Shown one piece after another: positions 8,630 through 17,858 of a stretch of DNA of 64,000 nt (its first letter is position 1; every line of letters starts with the position of its first letter). A program made the translations under genes and the position numbers. The stretch is taken from the NCBI RefSeq assembly GCF_003386235.1, contig NZ_QRDZ01000008.1:62001-126000 (forward strand), read 5' to 3'. The notes beneath the pieces were generated by a model. That model saw nothing but the letters and a program-made list of their open reading frames with translations. It made no database searches and had not been told where the DNA came from. Source of the stretch: Cohnella phaseoli. GTDB taxonomy: Bacteria; Bacillota; Bacilli; Paenibacillales; Paenibacillaceae.

Positions 8630-9529
8630 TTATCCGCTTTCGAGGTGCTCAGGGCCGCCAGTAGTTTGTACCTCTTCCTTGTCCGGCGCTACTCTCCAAA
8701 GGAACGATAGGCCATGCATCAGCTCGCTCATTGGATGTTGCCCGCCCCCTTTGCGTTGACGAGACACAATTGTTTTAACCCGACTCAAAACGGTTTTCGT
8801 TTCCGAGTCGCCCCCCCATTGGTCGAGAGCTTCCATGGCGCTCCATTTCACATCAGGGGACCTGTCGTTTTCAAGCGCCGATACAAATAAAGGCACATGA
8901 GTAACATCCCCGAATTCGGCGGCAAAGCGTATCGCAAGACTGCGAATCTCGCCGTTGGGCGATTCGATGAGCGCCAGCACGTCGGGAAGCGCCTCCCTCA
9001 GACCGAGCTGTTTCAGTGCCCACAGCGTATAGACGATATCGTACTGGTCGTTCGAGTGACGAATGATTTCGATTAAGCGCCCCTTCACTTCCTCCGGCCG
9101 GCAACGGGCTAGCACCCGAAGCGCTTCTCTGCGGATCGAATCGTCGCTCGACTCCGACAATGCAAGGAACATTTCGGCATCCGGCACTTCCGGTACGCGC
9201 GCGAACGACCACATCATTCGCGACTTCGTTTGCATCTTGTTCGTTTTCGCAAACTCGTCCAGCATCAGACGGACAGCCTTGACATCCCCTGTATTTTTCG
9301 CCAGATGGCTCCATAGGAAGCAGGCGTTCCCCCTTGTTTCATCGTCTTGCGTTTCCTCCAAGACCTGTGCCGCAACATCGATCAAGGTCGGATCGTCCAA
9401 CCGTTCCGCTTCGCGCAAAGCCTTCCAAGACACTTGATCTTCCGAATTCCGAACTTCTCTCCCTTGCTCATCCGTCTTGATGGTCATGCGGTACAGCAGG
9501 TCTCTAACGTATTGTATCTCTTGACTCAT
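8630..9529 (-). CDS. HEAT-repeat protein
   Basis: A 299-residue protein made of tandem helical pairs of HEAT type: repeated patterns of about 30 residues with ALRVLARC-, LALIESPNGEIRSLAIRFA- and KWSAMEALDQWG-like helices between residues 60 and 250. Such proteins are scaffolds for protein-protein contact. The ATG at 9529 has GAGGGGGC upstream and overlaps the stop of the truncated DUF2441 gene by four bases. Past the stop at 8630 two short frames stay open for about 30-40 codons (to about 8500), so the 3' end may have been altered. Role unknown. Confidence 0.75.
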   Translation of the reverse strand: MSQEIQYVRDLLYRMTIKTDEQGREVRNSEDQVSWKALREAERLDDPTLIDVAAQVLEETQDDETRGNACFLWSHLAKNTGDVKAVRLMLDEFAKTNKMQTKSRMMWSFARVPEVPDAEMFLALSESSDDSIRREALRVLARCRPEEVKGRLIEIIRHSNDQYDIVYTLWALKQLGLREALPDVLALIESPNGEIRSLAIRFAAEFGDVTHVPLFVSALENDRSPDVKWSAMEALDQWGGDSETKTVLSRVKTIVSRQRKGGGQHPMSELMHGLSFLWRVAPDKEEVQTTGGPEHLESG

Positions 9530-9870
9530 AAGCAGCCCCCTCTAGCGTATAAACAGGACAATCTTGAAGGGTATTCAGGATATTCTTGCAGTCTTACCAT
9601 CTCAACTATAACTTCTCTAATAGCTCTAATCGTTTGCCCTACATAACTGATCGCTACATCGGCATTTTCTTTGTTCAGCTTCAAGCCTTCATCTGTATAA
9701 TAACTGTATAGAATCTCAATAAAGTCTTCGCCTTTGGAATTCAAGCGTTCCTTCTCAAAGAAGAATTGATAAAGGGTATTTTTTTGCTTGTCATCAAAGT
9801 ATAACATCTGTCCCAGCGACATTTTTTTCTTAGTAACAATATGATATACATATATTTCGTTAGCCACCAA
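9526..9870 (-). pseudogene. DUF2441 family protein, C-terminally truncated
   Basis: The first 107 residues read like the DUF2441 family of Bacilli: YHIVTKKKMSLGQ, FFFEKERLNSKGEDF, then EMVRLQEYPEYPSRLSCLYA. As I remember it, the family continues for roughly 70 more residues after this motif. Here it ends five residues later (RGGCL) and runs straight into the HEAT gene through an ATGA overlap. The chain therefore looks cut by a deletion that joined it to the HEAT gene. It may still be translated and help couple the downstream gene. The family's function is unknown. Confidence 0.6.
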
Positions 9871-10017
9871 GCACTCCCCCCATCACCATAATTAATTACT
9901 TATTTTACCACAATGGAAATCGACCCAGGCTAAGTATCGAAAGAATTCATAAGAACCATTAGTTCTGTTGAGCTTCTTCGCATTCTTGAGACTTGCAGCA
10001 ACTTTAACATACACGAA

Positions 10018-10042
10018 AGGCCGCCGAAGTAATCGGCGGCCT
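10018..10042 (-). terminator. Dispersed GC-rich hairpin, copy 1; likely terminator
   Basis: Perfect 10-base arms (AGGCCGCCGA and its complement) with a five-base loop. The minus-strand transcript ends in a short T run after the stem. It lies about 70 bases past the stop of the acetyltransferase. Near copies occur at 31604-31628 and 52818-52842, also downstream of minus-strand genes, and the flank toward each gene is partly shared. Seen directly; termination is inferred. The rest of 9871-10113 shows nothing else. Confidence 0.55.
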
Positions 10043-10113
10043 CACTGTTAGTGTTAGAATATCGTCTCCCGTTAGCGGAAGGATCTACAATTTAACCTAC
10101 TGTCTTGTAGATT

Positions 10114-10770
10114 CTAGTATATAGAAATATCTGTCCCATAGAGGTGAAGCTGAAGACGCTTTGCAACGGACTGCGACGAGTAATTATCCCATGACGTACT
10201 ATACATAGGTATTCTTTGAGAATGGCGAATAGCTTGGGCCCAGGAAGAAGCGACCCGAATTGCATATCCTTTTCCTCGATAGCCCTCCAATGTCTCCACA
10301 CCGGCCTCAGCAGCTCTATCGCTACTTCTTGCGCTAAAGCATACTGATACCGCCATGTTGTTTTCCATCACCATATAGCAAGGTTCTCGAGACTCAAGTT
10401 CCGATAACAGTGAGGAAAATCCATGTTCCAGGTAGCATTTATTATTCTCGGTGACTAGAGTAGCATCCGTGTAATCCGTACCGATCTCATTAAATGTGTA
10501 AGCAGGACCCATCCATATTCGGCGAATTTCCTTATCCATTTGTAATGTGTTAATCACATTGGACAGTTGCTCATTTGGGTCATACCTATCCATTATTTTC
10601 ATGACGTTGCGGATCACGTTATTCGAGATATCATTTCGGAATCTTATTACTCGCCCATTATTCGTATGCCCCCAAAAAAACCGGGGTGCTGGATGGCGGA
10701 CACGCTCATTAACTCCTGTGATTCTTCCAGCTTGATCATGAACATAGAGAACCTCAGCTTGAATGTCCAT
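10114..10770 (-). CDS. GNAT-like acetyltransferase
   Basis: The 218-residue protein ends in a GNAT acetyl-CoA binding pattern: a beta strand with MVMENNMAVSVCF, then GVETLEGYRGKGYAIRVAS (the Gly-x-Gly acetyl-CoA loop and following helix, about residues 157-176), then a SQSVAKRL segment. The N-terminal half is a distinct region beginning with LYVHDQAGRITGVNE. Substrate not predictable. The ATG has only a weak ribosome binding site, so expression may be low or the start different. It stands alone, with a hairpin terminator downstream. Confidence 0.75.
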   Translation of the reverse strand: MDIQAEVLYVHDQAGRITGVNERVRHPAPRFFWGHTNNGRVIRFRNDISNNVIRNVMKIMDRYDPNEQLSNVINTLQMDKEIRRIWMGPAYTFNEIGTDYTDATLVTENNKCYLEHGFSSLLSELESREPCYMVMENNMAVSVCFSARSSDRAAEAGVETLEGYRGKGYAIRVASSWAQAIRHSQRIPMYSTSWDNYSSQSVAKRLQLHLYGTDISIY

Positions 10771-10958
10771 AAGTTCTAAATTGTTGTACAGACCATTACC
10801 TCCTCTATTGTGAGTCGCTCACCCTTTCCCGGTTTTTAATCATCATCAACGATCACTCGCTCTCTCCGTATTTTGTCACAAGAATATCATTTCATCGGAA
10901 CAGTTTGCAGCATCTTCTTTTCGGTCTGTTTTTTGTGGTGTCACCCTGTACAGCACGG

Positions 10959-11528
10959 CTATTTCACCAACTCATAGCGAGCTGCGATAATACCTGAATT
11001 GAACGTTCGGCTGGATAGCAGCTTGAGCCTGATTTTTTCACCGGCGCCGTGGAATACTGTTTTTCCGCTGCCTAGGATGACCGGACAAATCGTCAACAGG
11101 AATTCGTCGATCAGGCCAAGCTCAAGCAGCGTCTTCGCCGCCCCTGGGCTGCCGAAGATAACGAGATTTTTGCCTGGCTGCTCCTTGAGTGCCTTAATTT
11201 CCTCTGCGATATTGTCTTTGATTAATGTGGTATTGTTCCATTCCACCTTGTCCATCGTGCTGGAGATGACGATCTTCTTAACATCCTGCACCCATTTGGC
11301 ATGCTCCATATCGTGCGTCGACGCATTCGGATTGTCCAGCATCGCGGGCCAGTGGCTCTCCATCATCCGGTATGTCGTGCGTCCGTATACGGGAGAGCCG
11401 ACTTCGGCCACGACCTCCTCGGCGTATTTCTCAAGTTCCTCGTTATACGGAATCCAATCCAGTCCTCCATTCGAATCCGACGCATACCCGTCCAGCGACA
11501 CATGCATGAACAATACGAGTTTTCTCAT
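10959..11528 (-). CDS. Dihydrofolate reductase-like (RibD C-terminal) protein
   Basis: From the ATG at 11528 (AAGGAG seven bases upstream) the protein has 189 residues. It shows the RibD/DHFR-fold pattern: an LVLFMHVSLDGYASD start, a VYGRTTYRMM segment, an NLVIFGSPGAAKTLLELGLIDE segment for the nucleotide, and PVILGSGKTVF near the end. These proteins bind NADPH; most are of unknown substrate and are not true FolA. It is one of three such genes in the window (27935 and 42044 are the others). It is divergent from the WYL regulator at 11895. Confidence 0.85.
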   Translation of the reverse strand: MRKLVLFMHVSLDGYASDSNGGLDWIPYNEELEKYAEEVVAEVGSPVYGRTTYRMMESHWPAMLDNPNASTHDMEHAKWVQDVKKIVISSTMDKVEWNNTTLIKDNIAEEIKALKEQPGKNLVIFGSPGAAKTLLELGLIDEFLLTICPVILGSGKTVFHGAGEKIRLKLLSSRTFNSGIIAARYELVK

Positions 11529-11894
11529 GTCTGTTTCTCCTTCGATTTTGAATTTTTTGTTCGATTTTTTTGGCCGTTGGCCCGTATTTCGTCCTGCCTT
11601 CACGTTCACTATAAATCATTACGTTACGTAAGGTTCAAGCAGAATATCCGTCAGCTTAATAAAATATGGATACTCACGTTAATAAATATTGGATGCGTAT
11701 AGGATACAATCCTGCCCATTAGCGAAATAGGCTGCCGAATGCCAGCAGTCTTGCGTCTTTGTGCTATCGTTTGTCGGATTGAACTAACGGGCAGAATACC
11801 CTAGTGATATACTTTCAGTGGAGGTGCTTGTATTGTTATATGATGACCTCTCATTTCTCCTGGATAAATAATCTCTCGGAAAAGGATGCAGCGC

Positions 11895-12842
11895 ATGAAC
11901 AAAACGGATCGTTTGTTAGCCATAGTGCTTGAGCTGCAGCGTAACAAAGTGTTACGAGCCGAGGATTTAGCCGCTATATTTGAAACAAGTGTGAGAACCA
12001 TCTACAGGGATATTCAGGCTTTGAGTGAAGCTGGCGTATCCGTGGTAGGGGCGCCGGGACAAGGATACTCCTTAATGGAGGGGTATTTCCTGCCGCCAGT
12101 CAGTTTCACAGTGGAAGAAGCAGTGGCGTTGCTCATCGGGACAGATTTTATCGAGCATTGGTTTGATGTTCACTATGGCAGTAAGTCTCGAACTTCGAGA
12201 GGGAAGATTGAAGCCATCCTGCCAGAACCGATCCGCACTGAGGCATCCCGGATTCGCAAGAGCTTTCGTTTGCTTACTACTGCTAAAGATATAGCACGAA
12301 TACAAGAGAAGGCATACTTGGAAGCGATTCGTCGAGCGATACTGGAGGAACGAAAAATAAGATTCCGCTATTCCAAACGAGTTGCCGAGGCTGACGGGAA
12401 CCGCCAAAGTGTTCGTACAGTTGCTCCTTATGGACTTGTGCTTCATCAAGGATCATGGGTACTCGTTACACAGTGTGAATTGCGTCAAAACATCCGTCAT
12501 TTCCGGTTGTCCCGTATGTCGGAGCTTGTCGAGCTGGAAGATAGATTTATATTGCCCGCAGATTTCCTTTTAGATGCATACCAGCCTCCAGACGATCGCA
12601 ACGTCCGGGTGCGCATTTGGGTCCAGCCTGACATTGCCGATAAGGTAAGGGAATCGAACAACTTCTATATACACACCATAGAGGACCATACGGAAGGGTT
12701 GCTGGTGACCTTACGTGTTCGGCAGCCTGAGGAATTGCTTCATTGGGTGCTCGGCTGGGGAAGCGGAGTGGTTGTACTGGAGCCGGAAACCTTCCGAGAT
12801 CGGGTTAGACACGAACTGAAAAAAACGTTAGAACGCTACTGA
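11895..12842 (+). CDS. YafY-type HTH/WYL transcriptional regulator
   Basis: The protein of about 315 residues has an N-terminal HTH_11-type winged helix (RLLAIVLELQRNKVLRAEDL, then TSVRTIYRDIQALSEAGV, residues 5-50) and a C-terminal WYL domain (about 135-230, with an APYGLVLHQGSWVL strand), which binds ligand in this class. I prefer the ATG at 11895 because AAGGA is eight bases upstream; an ATG nine bases earlier abuts the site. The 356 bases before it contain no other gene. The downstream DinB gene may be linked functionally, but a strong terminator separates them. Confidence 0.85.
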   Translation: MNKTDRLLAIVLELQRNKVLRAEDLAAIFETSVRTIYRDIQALSEAGVSVVGAPGQGYSLMEGYFLPPVSFTVEEAVALLIGTDFIEHWFDVHYGSKSRTSRGKIEAILPEPIRTEASRIRKSFRLLTTAKDIARIQEKAYLEAIRRAILEERKIRFRYSKRVAEADGNRQSVRTVAPYGLVLHQGSWVLVTQCELRQNIRHFRLSRMSELVELEDRFILPADFLLDAYQPPDDRNVRVRIWVQPDIADKVRESNNFYIHTIEDHTEGLLVTLRVRQPEELLHWVLGWGSGVVVLEPETFRDRVRHELKKTLERY

Positions 12843-12868
12843 CATAATGGTGTCAGTAGCGTTCTTTT
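12831..12868 (+). terminator. Intrinsic terminator after WYL regulator
   Basis: A perfect 14-base stem (12831-12844 with 12851-12864) and six-base loop, followed by TTTT. The left arm contains the stop codon of the regulator gene, so termination is immediate. The DinB gene must therefore depend on readthrough or on its own promoter in the 37 bases before its start. Confidence 0.85.
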
Positions 12869-12905
12869 ATACTTAGAAAAAAGAGATTAGAGGCGATGAT
12901 AAATA

Positions 12906-13454
12906 ATGATAACAACAAAGATAGCCTTACAACGATTCGAGGAAACTGCGACACATTATATTCATGAACTGAACCAATTCAGTCTGGAGCAGCTGAGGCA
13001 AAAGCAAAGCGACAACGAGTGGTCAATCGGACAGATGTTTCAACATCTCATTAACTCGGCGCTTTATATGCAGCTTCGTAATATCGATCAGTGCCTGGTG
13101 CCAAGCCAAGATTCCATGGTGCCTGGAACGGAAAAAACCGAGGTTGGTGCGGCTATATTTTCTCAAGGGAGCTTCCCGCCCATTCGCATTCATGTGCCGC
13201 CTTCCCCGCAATATACTCCTGAGCAGCCAGAGAGTAAGGAGCAGCTCATTCGAGGCTTACACACTGTCATCCAGAGAATGAAGGACATTGAACCTACCCT
13301 TGAAAAAATATCCAAACAAATTACAGTGCCCCATCCGAGATTCGGCGGATTGTGCGCGGAGGAATGGTTTTTACTTGTCGAAATGCACTACCGTCATCAC
13401 CTTCTGCAGTTGGACCGCTTAAAACAAGATTTGGCTATATTGCCTACCTTCTAA
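12906..13454 (+). CDS. DinB family protein
   Basis: The 182-residue four-helix protein has the DinB superfamily pattern: an N-terminal helix, then NEWSIGQMFQHLINSA (first histidine ligand, near residue 47) and a C-terminal EMHYRHHLLQLDRL helix with the paired histidines. DinB-fold proteins bind a metal through three histidines and include bacillithiol S-transferases. The actual substrate cannot be told. The ATG has a weak AGAGGCG site. It follows the YafY/WYL regulator in the same direction. Confidence 0.85.
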   Translation: MITTKIALQRFEETATHYIHELNQFSLEQLRQKQSDNEWSIGQMFQHLINSALYMQLRNIDQCLVPSQDSMVPGTEKTEVGAAIFSQGSFPPIRIHVPPSPQYTPEQPESKEQLIRGLHTVIQRMKDIEPTLEKISKQITVPHPRFGGLCAEEWFLLVEMHYRHHLLQLDRLKQDLAILPTF

Positions 13455-13526
13455 TTTTACATTCTCACCTCATGCAGCTTTAAGAAAAATGATACGGCTG
13501 AGTTAATCGTGTCCATCGGCGAAGTC

Positions 13527-14108
13527 CTATAACAAACCGTCTTCCAATTGCTCAAGCACACAGCTCCACCAATGATTTTCGTCTGCCAGGCTGGCTGCGT
13601 CCTTCTCCTCAAACAAAGCCCGCATCCGGGCCAGCTCCGCCTTGCGGTCGAAGACCGGCCGTTTCGGACGCTGCGGGACGAATTCGCCACGGCGGAAGGC
13701 GGCCAGCCGTTCGCTCATTTCTTCCGCCGTCCATATCGTCGCTTGATCATCTTCGGAGTGACTTGTTATAAACGATCGGACGCTTGACAAGAACATCAGA
13801 AACAGACGGATATCCGAATTAACGAATCCTGATTCCCCGGAGGCCGGTTGGAAGGAATAGAGATGCCCGGAGCCTTGAGCCAACCCCAGAATGGCGCTTT
13901 CCGGTTCCCATTCGTATCCGATGGGCAACAACTTGCGTTCGCCAACTTGCAGTATTCCCCTATCTGCGAACGATTGGAAGCGAACGCCCAAGACGGTATC
14001 CGCAGGCTCGATAAAAGGAAGTCCTTCCTTAAGCAAATAGGCCTCTACCTTCTCAGGCAAATTGACGGATTTGACGAGATCCGGATCATACTCGACAACA
14101 TGTTTCAA
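13527..14108 (-). CDS. SUKH-4-like immunity family protein
   Basis: From a TTG at 14108 (GGAGG eight bases upstream) the protein has about 193 residues. The core reads like SUKH-4: an LPEKVEAYLLKEGLP start, a central beta region with LPIGYEWEPESAILGLAQG, then SGFVNSDIRLFLMFLS, the helix usual after the Asn-Ser. SUKH-4 proteins are known or predicted immunity proteins for contact-dependent nuclease toxins and sometimes nucleic-acid-linked factors. No toxin gene lies beside it, so it would be an orphan. A longer TTG start at 14150 is possible but has no site. Confidence 0.6.
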   Translation of the reverse strand: MKHVVEYDPDLVKSVNLPEKVEAYLLKEGLPFIEPADTVLGVRFQSFADRGILQVGERKLLPIGYEWEPESAILGLAQGSGHLYSFQPASGESGFVNSDIRLFLMFLSSVRSFITSHSEDDQATIWTAEEMSERLAAFRRGEFVPQRPKRPVFDRKAELARMRALFEEKDAASLADENHWWSCVLEQLEDGLL

Positions 14109-14223
14109 AGCTCCATCCCCTCCTCTTATTTCAGCAACGTGAATGATCAAGCCCGCTCAACATGCACGGAAGTGTAAGGCACCCCGATGGGGTACCTTAA
14201 TGGATATTTTATCGATGCTACAT

Positions 14224-15447
14224 TTATATTTCGGAAGCCTGGCGGCTTAGAAATTGTCGAACAGAAACATCCGTGCTCAGTCCAATAGCAAGGCTATAAG
14301 CAGAATAGGCGTCTTCTTTGCGGTTCATCTGTTTGTACAAGTGGCCGGCAAGCGCCCAATAAGGCTGATAGTTCACCACTTCCTCGGATGAGATAGCCTC
14401 CATTAAAGCAAGCCCTCGTTCCGCTCCATAAGCCTCTGCAATAGCAGCGGCTCGACCGACCAAAACTCCCAATGTAGGGGACATTTGAATGAGCCCCTCA
14501 TATAAAAGCGCAATCTCCTCCCACTCGATGCTTCCGGTCCATAGACGTTGTGCATGTATGGATTGAATCGCAGCGATGAGTTGGAACCGACCGATTCGCC
14601 CCGTTTGCGAAGCGGCATGAAGATAACGCTCCGCCTCTACGATCAAGCCTTTCTCCCACCGTGAACAATCCTGCTCGGAAAGGGGGATATAGCTTCCTCC
14701 CTCATCATACCGGGCCGCACGTCGTGCTTCGCAGTAGAGCATAGTTGCCACCAGACCGTAAACCTCAGGTTCGCGAGGAGCCAATTGAAGAAGCAGCTTT
14801 CCTAGATAGATCGCTTCCTCCGCCAATCTTCTTCTGGGCGAATCGGCAATGGCCGCCTCGTCCCATCCACTCCCGTAAGCAGCATAGATGGCCTCCAGGA
14901 CGGAATCGAGACGATCCGGGATCTCTTCTGCGCCAGGCATTTCAAAAGTGAGGCGCTCGGCACGGATTTTTGATTTTATCCTCGTAAGACGCTGGCTCAT
15001 AGTGGAGGGCTTTACGATGAATGCAGACGCAATTCGAGCTGCATCGATCCCAAGCACCGTCTGCAACATAAGCGGTGTACGCATAACAGGATCAATTGCC
15101 GGATGAGTACAAAGAAACATCATCCTCAGGCGTTCGTCCGGAAAGACATCGTTTGAAGAAGACAGACGCTGTGCATCCTCCGATATGGCAAGGAGTGTCG
15201 GCAGCGCGTTTTCGGAAATACGAGCACGGCGGGCTTGGTCGATAAGCCGTCTACGAGCGGCCGTAGTCAGCCATGCTTCGGGCTTATCCGGAATGCCGAT
15301 CTTGGGCCAGGCCTCCAGCGCGGCGAGAAAAGCATCTCCAATAGCATCCTCAACAGCCTGCAAATCCCGCCAATTCACAGCCAAATAGGAGAGTAATCGA
15401 CCATAAGCAGCGCGAGCCGTTTCTTCAATGATCTGATTGGTTTCCAT
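14224..15447 (-). CDS. ECF42-type RNA polymerase sigma factor
   Basis: The 407-residue protein has a sigma-70 region 2 (VEDAIGDAFLAALEAWP, then PEAWLTTAARRRLIDQARRAR, residues 30-80) and a region 4 HTH (about 115-165), followed by a long C-terminal helical extension of about 230 residues with TPR-like character. That extension plus an adjacent DGPF/YciI gene defines the ECF42 group. No anti-sigma factor is present. The start lies seven bases past the YciI stop with no clear ribosome binding site, which points to coupling. Target genes are unknown. Confidence 0.88.
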   Translation of the reverse strand: METNQIIEETARAAYGRLLSYLAVNWRDLQAVEDAIGDAFLAALEAWPKIGIPDKPEAWLTTAARRRLIDQARRARISENALPTLLAISEDAQRLSSSNDVFPDERLRMMFLCTHPAIDPVMRTPLMLQTVLGIDAARIASAFIVKPSTMSQRLTRIKSKIRAERLTFEMPGAEEIPDRLDSVLEAIYAAYGSGWDEAAIADSPRRRLAEEAIYLGKLLLQLAPREPEVYGLVATMLYCEARRAARYDEGGSYIPLSEQDCSRWEKGLIVEAERYLHAASQTGRIGRFQLIAAIQSIHAQRLWTGSIEWEEIALLYEGLIQMSPTLGVLVGRAAAIAEAYGAERGLALMEAISSEEVVNYQPYWALAGHLYKQMNRKEDAYSAYSLAIGLSTDVSVRQFLSRQASEI

Positions 15448-15454
15448 AGAGCGA

Positions 15455-15802
15455 CTATTTCAACGCGGGAATGTTCTGTCTGACCTCAACCACATCGACA
15501 GGCCCTCGAGCAGCCCATTCTAATGCGGTGTCTAAGTCCGGAACATCAATCACGAATATCCCGCCGAGCTGCTCTTTCGTCTCAGGGAACGGTCCATCCT
15601 GAACTACCATCTCACCACCACGACGTTTCACCGTAGCAGCTGTCTCGGGAGCATAGAGACCTGAACCGAATACCACTATTCCAGCTTGCCGCAATGCATG
15701 TACATAGTGCGTCCAGCTAGCCAAGTATTCTTGTTTTCGGGCCGGATCCGTTCTTGCTGCAAAGTCCTCCTGACTTTCGTAAAACATCAAGGTGTAATTC
15801 AT
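15455..15802 (-). CDS. YciI/DGPF-domain protein
   Basis: The 115-residue ferredoxin-like-fold protein starts with YTLMFYESQEDF and carries the family hallmark VVQDGPFPETKEQLGGIFVIDV. DGPF proteins are encoded next to ECF42 sigma factors and are thought to take part in controlling them, although the mechanism is not settled. The ATG has GGGAGGAG upstream. It is first in a two-gene operon with the sigma factor. The upstream 155 bases hold the presumed promoter and, at the far end, a short repeat. Confidence 0.88.
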   Translation of the reverse strand: MNYTLMFYESQEDFAARTDPARKQEYLASWTHYVHALRQAGIVVFGSGLYAPETAATVKRRGGEMVVQDGPFPETKEQLGGIFVIDVPDLDTALEWAARGPVDVVEVRQNIPALK

Positions 15803-15927
15803 TGTAAAGCTCCTCCCTTTAATCCTTAATATAATTTGGTTTCGTTATAATGTCGTACCAACCGTTCCGATTTCTACATCTCATTAAAAATTTTTATTAA
15901 TCGCTTTTGATTATCGTTTGCGGGAGG

Positions 15928-15971
15928 GGCTACTTTAAATTATTTTTAGGGAGCTCTTCATTTAACGGCAT
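15928..15971. repeat. Short repeat overlapping SUKH gene end, copy 1
   Basis: About 44 bases from GGCTACTTTAAA to TTTAACGGCAT, matched with few changes at 31548-31591. The right end covers the last codons and stop of the SUKH/HEAT gene, while the other copy has no such gene attached. Confidence 0.5.
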
Positions 15972-17301
15972 TCTTACCATTGTCAAAATAATCATCCGGC
16001 AAATTTAATTCATTCAAACAATTTATAAATTTGTCCCTGAAATTAGGGTTATCTTTATATTCCGGCCATGCAGCTCTATAATATGGCAATAACTTCTCAT
16101 GAGGGATAATGCCCCAATATAGAATAGAGTTTTTCACAACCTCCTTGTCGCCGCCCATTAACATCTGTTCAATGATCTCCCAATCTTTCGATTTGTCATC
16201 GCAGCTGCGTGTGGCATAGATGGCGGCGTTTCGTATATTCGAGTCGGCGTGGCGCAAAAAGGGCGCAAAGTTTTGAAGTGTAATCGCGCCGGAAGATTCC
16301 AAAACATACCCCACATGGCGTAACGTTTCCGGGTCTTGTACCCTGTGGAGATTTTCCAATATCGCTTCTATAAATTCCGCTAAATCAACAGCTTTACCGT
16401 ACCCGTTCAGGATCTGTAAGGCTTGCAATAAATCCTCTTCGCTATCCGAATGCAACATCTCCAGAAGATAGTCTCTCCCCGCGTCAACAGAGGTTTTGCA
16501 GATCAGCTGAATGGCTGTCGTGCGATCTTTTTGTCCACGATCAGCCACGTTTCTCAAAAAATCAATGGTTGGCTGTGAGATTTTCTTGATCTTGAACATT
16601 CCATCAAGCGCTTTTGATTTGATTTCTTCGTCAGGGGCGTTTTGATAAACCTGAATCAACGCATTTTCATCGCCCGGCATTCTGCTGCCAAACCATGCGA
16701 TGTCGTAATCCAGTATAACTTCATCCAGCCAGCGCTCGTACCAGTCCAGGAAGTTGTCTTCATAGACAAAGAAAAAGGGATGGTCTGGATAAAAATCTGA
16801 AGTGTAGACGACTTTTCCCCTATGCTCCCCTTCAAGTACGAGATACATATCGTATTCGCAGCCTTGTGTGCCAATGCACATCATGCCGCCCAGCACCCTA
16901 TTACGGACCGCGTCGTATTCCGGGTCGGAGATATCCTCATCATTAATCAGGGGCTCGATCAGAACGTTCCAATCCTCTTTTGTCATTCCGGGGTGTAGAA
17001 CGCACTTTGTCGCAAGTGCATTTTTATCGGTATAGGAAGCGGCCTTTTCAATCGAATACATCCCGTAATACGGCCCGGCACCTCCATTTCCGACTTTCGT
17101 CAAAAACTGCGTATACGGCTTCGGGAGCGTGACCCGGTTCTTTGCTTGCCAGTCCGCAAGCTCTTTTTCTGTAAGCTTTTCATTAACCTTATATTTGTGC
17201 GAGGATGCTCCAAACACCTTCAAAGACGTATCTTTGCGCATGGCCTGTTCGAGTTTCTTTTTTATTCGATCAAGTTGCGTTTCTTTCTTCCAAAACAACA
17301 T
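15958..17301 (-). CDS. SMI1/KNR4 (SUKH) domain protein with HEAT-like C-terminus
   Basis: The 447-residue protein has an N-terminal SUKH-1 domain (about residues 35-200): LTEKELADWQAKNRVTLPKP, then FLTKVGNGGAGPYYGMYSI, a GTQGCEYDMYLVLEGEHRG strand and a DNFLDWYERWLDE helix. The rest (about 210-435) is tandem helical repeats, with ALQILNGYG and IRNAAIYATRS segments. SUKH proteins are commonly immunity proteins of polymorphic toxin systems, but no toxin is nearby. The ATG has AGGGGG upstream. It is followed on the same strand by a short repeat. Confidence 0.8.
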   Translation of the reverse strand: MLFWKKETQLDRIKKKLEQAMRKDTSLKVFGASSHKYKVNEKLTEKELADWQAKNRVTLPKPYTQFLTKVGNGGAGPYYGMYSIEKAASYTDKNALATKCVLHPGMTKEDWNVLIEPLINDEDISDPEYDAVRNRVLGGMMCIGTQGCEYDMYLVLEGEHRGKVVYTSDFYPDHPFFFVYEDNFLDWYERWLDEVILDYDIAWFGSRMPGDENALIQVYQNAPDEEIKSKALDGMFKIKKISQPTIDFLRNVADRGQKDRTTAIQLICKTSVDAGRDYLLEMLHSDSEEDLLQALQILNGYGKAVDLAEFIEAILENLHRVQDPETLRHVGYVLESSGAITLQNFAPFLRHADSNIRNAAIYATRSCDDKSKDWEIIEQMLMGGDKEVVKNSILYWGIIPHEKLLPYYRAAWPEYKDNPNFRDKFINCLNELNLPDDYFDNGKNAVK

Positions 17302-17319
17302 ATTGAATCCCCCTGATGG

Positions 17320-17829
17320 TTATAGCCAGGCTTCCTTCGTTTGCTTGTCCAGCAATTTCAGCAGATGCGGAAATCGGTATTCTCCGTACATGCTTTGTAT
17401 ATGCTCGGCAGCGATTCCTAACTCCATGCCGACAGCGGTTATATACAAAGGCTTCGAGCTGCTGCCTCGGTAAATCTTTCTGACAAGTGCTTCGTTGTTG
17501 TGAAAAGCATTTTTGGCAACGCCGATCACTGGAATTTCCCCTAAATAATTTGTGTAAACATAATGTCCGAGCCCGGGCTTCTGCTCATTGTCTAAATAGA
17601 CATAGCCATCCACAACAAGGGTATGTATTTGGTTTATATCTGTAAGCTTCAACAGCTCCTGTATGCAAGGGAGCTCTCGTTTATAGAAAAAGCCCGTTTC
17701 GTATTCGTGTGGGGTTTCCGTATAGGACGTGATGACTTCAAGCGGTTTAGAATCTTCCCAGCGTTGAAAAATAACCCCCACCGATTTCGCTCTATTTTCC
17801 TCATAATATACATCAACAGCGATGATCAT
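17320..17829 (-). CDS. Endonuclease V family protein, short form
   Basis: At 169 residues this is shorter than classical endonuclease V (about 220). The core is present: AVDVYY at the first strand (the acidic residue expected for metal), FFYKRELPCIQELL (the F-Y-REL motif), VVDGYVYLD with a second Asp, GLGHYV and a GVAKN segment. Endonuclease V cleaves near deaminated bases, especially inosine. The reduced length makes the activity uncertain, and it may be a divergent paralogue. It sits upstream of the SUKH/HEAT gene, 18 bases away, likely in one transcript. Confidence 0.75.
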   Translation of the reverse strand: MIIAVDVYYEENRAKSVGVIFQRWEDSKPLEVITSYTETPHEYETGFFYKRELPCIQELLKLTDINQIHTLVVDGYVYLDNEQKPGLGHYVYTNYLGEIPVIGVAKNAFHNNEALVRKIYRGSSSKPLYITAVGMELGIAAEHIQSMYGEYRFPHLLKLLDKQTKEAWL

Positions 17830-17858
17830 GGATAGCGCTTCCTTCCTTGGAGCTTACG

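Noticed and set aside
13527..17301. Polymorphic toxin next to SUKH genes
   Set aside because: No Rhs, LXG or WXG protein or nuclease toxin is near any of the SUKH genes; they look like orphans, so no toxin-immunity locus is claimed.
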